Positions 17,140-25,529 of a stretch of 54,849 bases of DNA are shown here, piece by piece. How positions within the stretch are numbered: position 1 is the stretch's first letter; each line of letters opens with the position of its first letter. The stretch comes from Chloroflexota bacterium (GTDB lineage Bacteria; Chloroflexota; Limnocylindria; Limnocylindrales; CSP1-4). The notes under the pieces are model-generated. The model saw only the letters and a program-made list of their open reading frames with translations, had not been told where the DNA came from and ran no database searches. The translations under genes and the position numbers were made by a program. The stretch lies in NCBI GenBank assembly GCA_012026785.1, contig VEOW01000002.1, forward strand, positions 1 to 54,849. Reading direction: 5' to 3'.

Positions 17140-18309
17140 TCAGGCGCGCGGCAGGACCACCACCCGGCGGTTGGGCTCCTCGCCGATCGACTGCGTCGCC
17201 ACCTCGGGGTGCTCGCGCAGCGCGAGGTGGATCCAGCGGCGCTCGAGCGCCGGCATCGGCTCCAGCTGGAGCATCTTGCCGGTCTCGATGACCCGACCGG
17301 CGGCGCGATTCGCGATCTCTCGCAGCTGGCGCTCGCGGCGACCCCGGTAGTCCTCGACGTCCACGAGGACGCGCGTCCAGGCCCCCATCTCTCGGGACAG
17401 CATCAGGTTGACGAGGTGCTGGAGGGCCGACAGCCGCTCACCCTTGCGACCGATGAGCGCCCCGAGCTCGTCGCGCTCGCGACCCTCGCCCACGACGTTG
17501 AGGCGACTCGTCTCGCCAGCCTCGACCTCCACCTTGACGTCGAAGCCCATGTGGTCGAGCAGCTTCTCGAGGATGCCCTTGCCCGCCTCGAGCGCCTCGG
17601 GCGACGCCTCGGCCGCTTCCAGCTCGGCGCGCTCGGCGGCCACCGAGCCGCGGGCTGCCGTGACCTCGGCCTCCTCGCGCTCGCTGAGGCCGGTGCCGCG
17701 CCTGGCGTCGCCGCCCGGCCGGGGTCGATCCTCGCGCCGGCCCTCGCGCCGGTCGTCGCGCCGGGGCCGCTCGTCCCGGCGCCGGTCGTCGGGCCCGCGA
17801 TGGCGCGCGGGCTCCGTCGCGGTGGGGCTGGTCTCGACTTGCTGGCCCTCCAGGGTGCGACCACCGCGGTCGCCGCGGTCGCCGCGGTCGCCGCGGTCAC
17901 GGTCAAAACCGCGACCGCCCCGCTCTCGATCGAATCCCCGTCCGCCACGGTCGGGTCGCTCGCCGCGACCAGCGCGGTCGCCCCGCTCGCCCCGCTCGCC
18001 ACGGTCGCGGTCAAAACCGCGCCCGAAGCCGCGACCCCGGCCTCGCTCATCGTCTCGTTCCCGCATCGGCGCTGGCGGTAGCGGGCGGGCCGCGGCTGCC
18101 TCGCGCTTGGGGGCCGCGCCGCCGAGCTCCGAGCGAGGCGCGGCCAGCACCCGCGCCGGCTCAGCGCCCATGCCGAGCACGCCCCGGCTGCCGGGCGTCA
18201 GGATCTCGAAGTCGAGGTCGTCGAGGCCCACGCCGAACTCCTCGCGGGCCAGTCGAAGCGCCTCCTCGACGCTCTTACCGGTGAACTCTCGATAGGCACT
18301 GCTGTTCAT
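17140..18309 (-). CDS. jag: Jag/KhpB RNA-binding protein (Jag-N, KH, R3H) with long Arg-Gly-Asp-rich linker
   Basis: N-term REFTGKSVEEALRLAREEFGVGLDDLDFEIL; KH LNVVGEGRERDELGALIGRKGERLSALQHLVNLM; R3H LEPMPALERRWIHLALREHPEVATQSIGEEPNRRVVVLP. Confidence 0.92.
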   Translation of the reverse strand: MNSSAYREFTGKSVEEALRLAREEFGVGLDDLDFEILTPGSRGVLGMGAEPARVLAAPRSELGGAAPKREAAAARPLPPAPMRERDDERGRGRGFGRGFDRDRGERGERGDRAGRGERPDRGGRGFDRERGGRGFDRDRGDRGDRGDRGGRTLEGQQVETSPTATEPARHRGPDDRRRDERPRRDDRREGRREDRPRPGGDARRGTGLSEREEAEVTAARGSVAAERAELEAAEASPEALEAGKGILEKLLDHMGFDVKVEVEAGETSRLNVVGEGRERDELGALIGRKGERLSALQHLVNLMLSREMGAWTRVLVDVEDYRGRRERQLREIANRAAGRVIETGKMLQLEPMPALERRWIHLALREHPEVATQSIGEEPNRRVVVLPRA

Positions 18310-19541
18310 CGACGTCTCCCACGCCGACCCTGGCGACCGCGCCGGCGGATGGTCGACTCCGCCGAGGCGCTCCGGTCGAGGGCCGGTCGTTCAGGCTTGG
18401 GCCGCGCCGGCGCTCCCGCCGAACGCGATTGGGTGGCGGTGGATGCGGCCGCCGTGGGCATGGCGACCGGGAAGCGCGGTTTGTGGTCCACGGCGAAGCC
18501 GGGGGTCCAGCCGAAGAGCGGGAACATCCCGCCCCAGCCGGTGGTCAGGAACTGCTGGATGACCTGGTAGATCGTCGACACGATCAGGTAGATGAAGACC
18601 CCGACGGGAATGACGCTGCCGTAGAGGATCGTGATGAACGGCAGCCAGATCGCCATCGTTCGCTGCGTTCGGGCGTTCTGGTCGAGTTGCGCTCCCGGCG
18701 TGTGGGGCGGCAGCGCCATCCGGGAGGCAGCGAGCTGGATGACGGTGTAGACGAGCGCGAAGATCGAGATCCCGGCGCCGAGGATCGGCAGCGCAAACGG
18801 CAGCGGGATCATGCCCTCGAAATGGGCGGCGTTGATGCCCCCGAGCCACGGGACGTGGGGATCCAGGCACGGCTGGATCGACGTCGGGTCGCACGTCACG
18901 GGCAGGACCTTGAACCCGAAGATCGTCAGCATCGGGGTGATGTCGGACGCCGTCAGGCCCTCGCGAACGACCTGGTACATCGGCAGAATGAGGAACAGCG
19001 GCAGCATCGCGACGAGGCAGCCGGCCTGGCTGATGCCGCGCTCCTTCATCAGCGCCGATTGCGCCTGCTGGGCCTTGAGCCGGTCGTTCTTGAAGCGTCG
19101 CTGGATCTCGCGGATCTCGGGCCCGATGGCCTGCATCTGGCGCATCGAAACCATCTGGCGCCGCATCAGCGGGACCATCAGGGTCCGGACGACGATCGTC
19201 GTGAGGATGATCGCGATGCCGATGTCCGGCACGACCAGGTCGATCGCCACGAGGAGCAGCAGGAAGGCCTGGTAGATCGGCGTGAAGAGCCATGCCAGGA
19301 CGCTGATCGGATCGGCCTTGAGGGGCGCCGGGTGAAGGACGAACGGCGTCGGCGCAGGCGTCACGGTCGAGGCTGGGGCCGGGGTCGCGGTGGCGCCGGG
19401 GACGGCCGATGCACCGGGGGCCGCTGTCACCCCCGGCGAGGGACTGACCTGGATCGGGTTGCAGGCCGCGAGGACGATGACCAGGACGGCCAGCAGGCCG
19501 AGCCCGATGCCGATGCGGAACAGGCGCCGCGACTCGCTCAA
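18306..19541 (-). CDS. yidC: membrane protein insertase YidC/Oxa1 with N-terminal lipobox
   Basis: LVIVLAAC lipobox; PLMRRQMVSMRQMQAIGPEIREIQRRFKNDRLKAQQAQSALMKERGISQAGCLVAMLPLFLILPMYQVVREG; TTG start at 19541 overlaps the YidD stop. Confidence 0.92.
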   Translation of the reverse strand: MSESRRLFRIGIGLGLLAVLVIVLAACNPIQVSPSPGVTAAPGASAVPGATATPAPASTVTPAPTPFVLHPAPLKADPISVLAWLFTPIYQAFLLLLVAIDLVVPDIGIAIILTTIVVRTLMVPLMRRQMVSMRQMQAIGPEIREIQRRFKNDRLKAQQAQSALMKERGISQAGCLVAMLPLFLILPMYQVVREGLTASDITPMLTIFGFKVLPVTCDPTSIQPCLDPHVPWLGGINAAHFEGMIPLPFALPILGAGISIFALVYTVIQLAASRMALPPHTPGAQLDQNARTQRTMAIWLPFITILYGSVIPVGVFIYLIVSTIYQVIQQFLTTGWGGMFPLFGWTPGFAVDHKPRFPVAMPTAAASTATQSRSAGAPARPKPERPALDRSASAESTIRRRGRQGRRGRRR

Positions 19542-19789
19542 CGGACCGGGTCGAAGCCGCCGGGGTGCCACGGGTGGCAACGGGCGATTCGCTTGGCGCC
19601 GAGCCACGAGCCCCGCACCAGGCCGTAGCGCTCGATCGCCTGTTCGGTGTAGACCGAGCAGGTCGGCTGGTAGCGGCACGACGATGGGAGCCAGGCGAAG
19701 ACGAAGCGGTAGGCGTGGATCAGCGCGATGCCGGCGCGACCCAGGACGCCGGCGCGTCCGTCGGATCCGTCTTCCGCCACCTGTGTCAC
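19538..19789 (-). CDS. yidD: membrane protein insertion efficiency factor YidD
   Basis: AGIALIHAYRFVFAWLPSSCRYQPTCSVYTEQAIERYGLVRGSWLGAKRIARCHPWHPGGFDPV; GTG start 19789 overlaps the rnpA stop. Confidence 0.92.
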   Translation of the reverse strand: MTQVAEDGSDGRAGVLGRAGIALIHAYRFVFAWLPSSCRYQPTCSVYTEQAIERYGLVRGSWLGAKRIARCHPWHPGGFDPVR

Positions 19790-20118
19790 CGGACCTCCTC
19801 GTCCAGGACGCCTCCCTTGGCCAGGAGACGCCGCAGCGCCTGCATCACCGCCTGATGGTCCGCGCCGAGGATCGCCGGTCGCGCGATCAGCAGCACGTCC
19901 CACCCCGGTCGCAGCGACGGCAGCATCGACCGGATCGCCTCCCGAAGCCGCCGTCGGACGCGGTTTCGAACCACGGCCGACCCGAGCGTCCGTCCGGTCG
20001 CGAGGCCGAACCGCGTGATCCCGTTCTCTGTCCGCAGGGTCCTCGCGGCGAGCAGGGCATTGGAGCGGATCGCCCCGCGCTCCTGGAGCGCCTCGAAGTC
20101 TCGTGGACGGGCGAGCAT
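19786..20118 (-). CDS. rnpA: ribonuclease P protein component
   Basis: MLARPRDFEALQERGAIRSNALLAARTLRTENGITRFGLATGRTLGSAVVRNRVRRRLREAIRS; ORF open upstream to 20439. Confidence 0.9.
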   Translation of the reverse strand: MLARPRDFEALQERGAIRSNALLAARTLRTENGITRFGLATGRTLGSAVVRNRVRRRLREAIRSMLPSLRPGWDVLLIARPAILGADHQAVMQALRRLLAKGGVLDEEVR

Positions 20119-20150
20119 CACCAGCCGCGGCCGGGGGCCGCGTCCAGTCG

Positions 20151-20288
20151 TCAGGCTGTCAGGCGCTTGCGACCGCGGGCCCGCCGCGCGGCCAGGACGC
20201 GTCGTCCGCCCGTCGTCTTCATTCGGGCGCGGAAGCCATGCTCCCTGGCGCGGTGGCGCTTCTTGGGCTGGTAGGTTCGCTTCGTCAT
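20151..20288 (-). CDS. rpmH: 50S ribosomal protein L34 (missed by the ORF track)
   Basis: 45-aa translation [45 protein letters not shown]. Confidence 0.95.
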   Translation of the reverse strand: MTKRTYQPKKRHRAREHGFRARMKTTGGRRVLAARRARGRKRLTA

Positions 20289-20466
20289 CTGGCTTGACCG
20301 GGATCCTCTTCATTCGGCCTCGGGGCTTCCGTCCGTCTTCGCCCCCAGAAGGCACGCAGACGCGCCGGGCGCCCGAAATCAAGGGCGTGGCGCGTCCATC
20401 GTCGGCCGGATCATAGGTCTGGCCGGCTTCGATCGTCAAACGGAGCGGCGCGCTGCGGCCATCGTC

Positions 20467-20487
20467 CGATACTCCCGGGGAGTATCG
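20467..20487. promoter_or_regulatory. perfect 21-bp palindrome in the rpmH/dnaA divergent intergenic region
   Basis: CGATACTCCC-G-GGGAGTATCG, 10-bp perfect arms. Confidence 0.7.
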
Positions 20488-20497
20488 CGGAATCGCC

Positions 20498-20526
20498 TTG
20501 CGGGGCCTCCCCCGCGGTGCTACCTT
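20498..20526 (+). promoter_or_regulatory. candidate dnaA promoter with extended -10
   Basis: TTGCGG (20498-20503), 17-bp spacer, TACCTT (20521-20526) preceded by TGC; 135 bp upstream of the dnaA ATG. Confidence 0.45.
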
Positions 20527-20661
20527 TCGCCACCCGACGACCCCGGCGACGGGTCAACTCGTCCGTCCCGAGCCCGGTCGAGGCCGTCGGCCCGCGACCC
20601 CGAACAGCCCCGCGCTCAGCCATTTCGCCCCACCCGGCCCAACGGAGATTCCAGATCGAGC

Positions 20662-22071
20662 ATGGACGCGAAGCAGGTCTGGCGCGCCGCACTGGGCGAG
20701 CTGCAGGTGTCGCTGTCGCCCGCCAACTTCGAGACCTGGCTTCGCGATACCGCGCTCATCGAGGTCGATGACACCCGGTTCCGGATCTCCGTCCCGAATG
20801 GCTTCGCCAAGGACTGGCTGGAGAGCCGCTACCGCTCCCTGATCTCCCAGACGCTGGCTCGAATCGTCGGCTACAGCGTCCAGGTCGACTTCGTCGTCGG
20901 ACCCGTCGAGTCGAGCTCGAACGGCAACGGTACCGGCGCCGAGGCGCCCGCCGGGGATGCGGGGGTCGGCCCCGTCGCCAGGCCCGCGCCGCCAGCCTCG
21001 CCGCAGGTGCGCGTGGAGCCCGGTCGCGTCGGCGGCGAGGGCGGCGCGAGCAACATCAACCCGCGCTACACCTTCGCCAACTTCATCGTCGGGTCGGCCA
21101 ACCGGCTCGCCCACGCCGCCTCGCTGTCGGTCGCCGAACGCCCCGGCCACGCCTACAACCCGCTGTTCCTGTACGGCGGCGTGGGCCTCGGCAAGACCCA
21201 CCTGATGCACGCCATCGGCAACCAGGTGATCGCCAAGTTCCCCCGCAAGCGGGTCGTCTACGCGACCTCCGAGAAGTTCACCAACGAGTTCATCACCTCG
21301 ATCCAGCAGGGCAAGATCGACGAGTTCCGGGCCCGCTACCGGCGGATCGACCTGCTGCTCATCGACGACATCCAGTTCATCGCCGACAAGGAGCGGACCC
21401 AGGAGGAGTTCTTCCACACCTTCAACGCGATCCACGAGGACGGCAAGCAGATCGTGCTGTCCTCGGATCGGCCGCCGAAGGCGATCCTGACGCTCGAGGA
21501 GCGGCTCCGCTCGCGGTTCGAATGGGGCCTCATCGCCGACCTGACCGCGCCGGACCTCGAGACCCGGATCGCGATCCTCCGGGCCAAGGCGGAGGAGGGC
21601 GCCGTCCCGATCAGCTCGGACGTCATCGAGTTCATCGCCCGCAAGGTCGTTTCGAACATCCGCGAGCTCGAGGGTGCCCTTAATCGCATCGTGGCCTACG
21701 CCTCGATGGGCGCCATGCCGATCTCGATCGAGCTCGCCCAGGCCGTCCTTTCGAACGTCCTCTACAACCCCAAGAAGCGCCAAATCACGCCCGAGCGGAT
21801 CGCCAAGGCCGTCTCCGAGTACTACGGCGTCGGGCTGGACGCGTTGCGCGGCCAGAAGCGCGACAAGGCGATCGTCGTGCCGCGCCAGATCGCGATGTTC
21901 CTGATGCGCGAGGAGACCGACGTGTCCCTCCTCCGGATCGGGGCCGAGCTCGGTGGCCGCGATCACTCGACCGTTCTCCACGCCTGCGAGAAGATCGGCC
22001 GCGAGTCGGCCGGCAATGACGAGCTGCGGCGCGAGATCGCCGCGGTCCGCGAGCTCATCTACGCCGACTGA
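20662..22071 (+). CDS. dnaA: chromosomal replication initiator protein DnaA
   Basis: NPRYTFANFIVGSANRLAHAA; LFLYGGVGLGKTHLMHAIGN; LLIDDIQFI; GGRDHSTVLHACEKI. Confidence 0.98.
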   Translation: MDAKQVWRAALGELQVSLSPANFETWLRDTALIEVDDTRFRISVPNGFAKDWLESRYRSLISQTLARIVGYSVQVDFVVGPVESSSNGNGTGAEAPAGDAGVGPVARPAPPASPQVRVEPGRVGGEGGASNINPRYTFANFIVGSANRLAHAASLSVAERPGHAYNPLFLYGGVGLGKTHLMHAIGNQVIAKFPRKRVVYATSEKFTNEFITSIQQGKIDEFRARYRRIDLLLIDDIQFIADKERTQEEFFHTFNAIHEDGKQIVLSSDRPPKAILTLEERLRSRFEWGLIADLTAPDLETRIAILRAKAEEGAVPISSDVIEFIARKVVSNIRELEGALNRIVAYASMGAMPISIELAQAVLSNVLYNPKKRQITPERIAKAVSEYYGVGLDALRGQKRDKAIVVPRQIAMFLMREETDVSLLRIGAELGGRDHSTVLHACEKIGRESAGNDELRREIAAVRELIYAD

Positions 22072-22797
22072 GCCGCCCGGCGCCCGGAGTGCCGCGCCCG
22101 CCGCCCCGTGATTCAGCCGTCGACCGTGCACGGGACTCTCGATTCTTCGGCTGAACGGCCATGGCCGGCCACCCGGCGTCGCGCGGAAGGCTTTCAGCCG
22201 TCGAACGGGGCGCCCGGTGCGGGGGTCGTCGGCTGAGGTCGAAGAATTCGAGGCCGGGGACTTGTCGGCGACCGTTCAGGCGAAGAATCGTGCACGGGAT
22301 GCGGGGTGGTCGCCCGGTGCAGCCCAGTTGGGGGGCGGAGTCGTCGCGGGATCCCGGGTCGAACGGCCAGCCTCGGGTTATCCACGATGCCGGACGCCGG
22401 ACGGTGGGTTACCGGTGGACTCGCAATGCCAAGCGAGCGTCATGACATGCGGATGCAATGTCGGACAAGTCGGCGTGGGCCGTGGATGCCGGGCTGGAAC
22501 ACGAGAGGCCGGTGCGTCGTGCGGGGCAGCTGTCCACGGCCAGAACCACGCCGTATCCCGGGTGGGCTCTCGGCGGTACACGATGATCGGACGGCCGTCC
22601 ACCGCCACTTCGAGCGTGGTCGAGCACGGGCATCCACCACGTCCACAGGATGATGATGGTGATGACGGACCAATGAGAATGGGCGAAGATACTCACACCT
22701 ACCCAGAGGGGGCTCCGCGGCGGCCTGCGGCCATCGCGCCGCGGACGTGCAAGCTGCCCGGAACGATGTCCGCCCCGCGCTTTTGGAGTGACGTGAC
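22072..22797. other. oriC: putative replication origin region (dnaA-dnaN intergenic)
   Basis: About 0.73 kb with no convincing gene between dnaA and dnaN; TTATCCACG at 22378-22386; other GTCCAC-type degenerate boxes; inverted repeat 22140-22158/22272-22290. Confidence 0.65.
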
Positions 22798-23916
22798 GTG
22801 AAGCTCTCGGTCATGCAGGAGAACCTGGCCCGCGGCCTGTCCGTCGTCAGCCGCGCCGTGTCCGCCCGGAGCACGCTGCCGGTCCTCGCGAACGTCCTGC
22901 TCAAGACCGAGGACGGCGGTCTGCGCCTGACGACCACCAACCTCGAGATCGGTCTCGTGTACTGGGTGCCCGGCAAGGTCGAGACCGACGGCGCGACGAC
23001 CGTGCCGGCGAAGCTGCTGACCGACCTGGTCGGCTCGCTCGGCGGCGGCGACCGGATCGACCTGGAGACCGGCGCCGGCGAGACCCTCCACCTGAAGTCC
23101 GGTCGCTTCGAGTCCCACATCAAGGGCATCGATGCTGACGAGTTCCCATCGATCCAGGTGGCCGGCGAGCGACCCACGACCCGAATCGCGCAGAACGTCC
23201 TCAAGCGGGCGCTCGACGAGACGGCCTTCGCCGCGGCCACCGACGAGGCCCGGCCGATCCTGACCGGCGTGCTGTGCCGCTTCGAGGGCGACACCCTGAC
23301 CCTGGCCGCGGCCGACAACTACCGGATCGCGGTCAAGACGATCCCCATCCTCGACGCGGTCTCGGACACGAGCGTCGTCATCCCGGCGCGAGCGTTGAAC
23401 GAGCTCGCGAGGATCCTCGGCGACACCGACGACCCGGTCGACGTCGTGCTCGCCCAGGGCCGCAACCAGGTCATGTTCCACATGGAGGGCATCGACCTCG
23501 TCAGCCGGCTGATCGACGGCCAATTCCCGAACTACCAGTCGGTCCTGCCGAAGGCCCACACGACGCGGGCCGTGCTGGATCGCGAGGAGCTCCTGCGAGC
23601 GGTTCGTCCCGCGGCCCTCATCGCCCATGAGTCGGCCAACATCGTGAAGCTCCAGATCAGCGCCAACGGCGAGTCCGGCATCACCGTCAGCGCGAATGCC
23701 GAGGTGGGGGACCACGTCGGCCAGGTGGAGGCCAACGTCGAAGGCGACGGGACGTCGATCGCCTTCAACGCCAAGTACCTCGCCGACGTGTTGACCAACG
23801 TGGCCGCCGAGCAATTCGCGCTGGAGCTCCAGGGGCCGCTGGCGCCCGGCGTCTTCAAGCCCGTGGGCGACGACCGCTACGTGCACGTCGTCATGCCCGT
23901 TCGAACGACGTCGTAG
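22798..23916 (+). CDS. dnaN: DNA polymerase III beta sliding clamp
   Basis: MKLSVMQENLARGLSVVSRAVSARSTLPVLANVLLKTEDGGLRLTTTNLEIG...DDRYVHVVMPVR. Confidence 0.97.
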   Translation: MKLSVMQENLARGLSVVSRAVSARSTLPVLANVLLKTEDGGLRLTTTNLEIGLVYWVPGKVETDGATTVPAKLLTDLVGSLGGGDRIDLETGAGETLHLKSGRFESHIKGIDADEFPSIQVAGERPTTRIAQNVLKRALDETAFAAATDEARPILTGVLCRFEGDTLTLAAADNYRIAVKTIPILDAVSDTSVVIPARALNELARILGDTDDPVDVVLAQGRNQVMFHMEGIDLVSRLIDGQFPNYQSVLPKAHTTRAVLDREELLRAVRPAALIAHESANIVKLQISANGESGITVSANAEVGDHVGQVEANVEGDGTSIAFNAKYLADVLTNVAAEQFALELQGPLAPGVFKPVGDDRYVHVVMPVRTTS

Positions 23917-23952
23917 CCGGCCGGTCACGGCGGGACGGGCGACGGCGCGAGA

Positions 23953-25107
23953 GTGCGGCTCGAGGCGCTCGACCTCGTCGGGTTCCGGGCGTACGACGAG
24001 CTCGCGGCCCGGTTCGGCGACGGCCCACAGCTGATCTGGGGGCCGAACGCGGCGGGCAAGACGAGCCTGCTCGAGGCCATCGTCGTCCTGGCCCGCGGGA
24101 GCTCGCATCGGACCGGCGGGGACGCCGAGCTGATCCGCTGGGGGGCGGAGGTGGCCCGGCTCGCCGGGTCCGTGGGTGACAACGCGCTCGAGGTCGTGCT
24201 GGTCCGGCCCGGGTCACCGGCGGCCGCCCAGGGCGGCCGGAAGCGGATTCGGGTGAACGGCGTGGCGAGACGCGCCGCTGCCCTCGGCGAGCGCCTCCGC
24301 GTCGTGCTGTTCGCGCCGGAGGACATGCTCCTCGTCGTCGGGTCGCCCGGTCTCCGTCGCTCGGTCATCGACCAGCTCGCCGCCGCGGCCGTGCCGGGGT
24401 ATGCGGCCGAGCTGTCGACCTATGGCCGGGCGCTGCAGCAGCGCAACGGCCTGCTCCGAGCGATCCGGGAAGAGACCGCCACTCGAGACGAGCTGCGCTA
24501 CTGGGACCGCCCGTTCCTCGCTGCCGGGTCGGCCGTCGTCGAGGCCCGCCTCGCGCTGCTTGGCCGGCTGGCCGAGCCGCTCGCGGCCGCCAATCTGGAG
24601 ATCGCGCCCGAAGAGGTGGATGCCGGTCCACTGCGGCTGGAGTACGCCACCAACGCCCCGGCCGCGGCGGGTGAATCTGCCCGCGAGGCCCTCGCCCGCC
24701 GGCTGGCCGAGACCGCCGAGAAGGAGGTCTGGAACGGCACGACGCTGGTCGGCCCGCACCGCGACGACGCCACCTTCCGGCTGGCCGGCCGGGACCTCGC
24801 CGACTTCGCGTCGCGGGGCCAGCAGCGGACGGCGATCCTGGCCCTCAAGCTGGCCGAGCTGGACCTGCTGGCCTCGGTCGACGGGCGGCCGCCGCTGCTC
24901 TTGCTCGACGACGTCTTCTCGGAGCTCGACCCGGCACGGCGCGGGCACCTGGTGCGGCGCATCGCGGCCCTGCCGCAGGCCTTCGTGACCACGACCACGC
25001 CCGACGATCTCGACCCGGCCCTGCTCCGGGCGGCCACGGCCTGGCAGGTCGTGCCCCGCGAGGGTGGTGCGGGAGCATCGCTGCGGGCGGCGGGCGGCCG
25101 GGCATGA
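23953..25107 (+). CDS. recF: DNA replication and repair protein RecF
   Basis: LEALDLVGFRAYDELAARFGDGPQLIWGPNAAGKTSLLEAI; FASRGQQRTAILALKLAEL; LLLDDVFSELD. Confidence 0.96.
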   Translation: MRLEALDLVGFRAYDELAARFGDGPQLIWGPNAAGKTSLLEAIVVLARGSSHRTGGDAELIRWGAEVARLAGSVGDNALEVVLVRPGSPAAAQGGRKRIRVNGVARRAAALGERLRVVLFAPEDMLLVVGSPGLRRSVIDQLAAAAVPGYAAELSTYGRALQQRNGLLRAIREETATRDELRYWDRPFLAAGSAVVEARLALLGRLAEPLAAANLEIAPEEVDAGPLRLEYATNAPAAAGESAREALARRLAETAEKEVWNGTTLVGPHRDDATFRLAGRDLADFASRGQQRTAILALKLAELDLLASVDGRPPLLLLDDVFSELDPARRGHLVRRIAALPQAFVTTTTPDDLDPALLRAATAWQVVPREGGAGASLRAAGGRA

Positions 25108-25490
25108 GCGACGAACCTCGCCGGCGCCGGCCGATGTCGCGGATCGGCGACATCATCCCCGCGACGGCCGCCCGCCTGGGCCTCGAGGGCGAGCTCCGCC
25201 GCGCGCGTGCCACGGCGACCTTCGACGCCATCGTGGCCGAGCTGGCGCCGGCGGCGCATGGCGCCTGCCGGGCGATCGGCGTCGTGCCGGCCCAGGCCGG
25301 GATCGACGAGGGCGTCGAGGGCCAGGTGCTCGTCGTCGAGGCGGATGCCCCAATCGTCGCCCAGGAGCTGCGGCTGAACGCCTCGGCCCTCGCCTCGGCC
25401 TTCGCGGCCGCACCGGCGGGAACCGCAATCTCGGGTCTGCGCGTCACGGTGCGGCGGCGTCCTCAGTCCGATCAGGGACGCGTGCGATAA
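25104..25490 (+). CDS. DUF721-like protein (DciA-type)
   Basis: Position after recF; RIGDIIPATAARLGLEGELRRARATATFDAIV...LVVEADAPIVAQELRLNASALASAF. Confidence 0.7.
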   Translation: MSDEPRRRRPMSRIGDIIPATAARLGLEGELRRARATATFDAIVAELAPAAHGACRAIGVVPAQAGIDEGVEGQVLVVEADAPIVAQELRLNASALASAFAAAPAGTAISGLRVTVRRRPQSDQGRVR

Positions 25491-25529
25491 TCGCCGACCC
25501 GACCCAGGAGCCTGGCTAGAGGGGACGCA

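Noticed and set aside
17860-18030. Short GC repeats considered as CRISPR or satellite
   Set aside because: Repeats are in-frame codons for the Arg/Gly/Asp linker of jag; no spacer-repeat periodicity.
20554-22131. 525-aa minus-strand ORF over dnaA
   Set aside because: Antisense to an unambiguous dnaA.
22217-22801. 194-aa plus-strand ORF in the dnaA-dnaN gap
   Set aside because: No motif, odd composition, overlaps origin-like repeats and the dnaN start; more likely noncoding.
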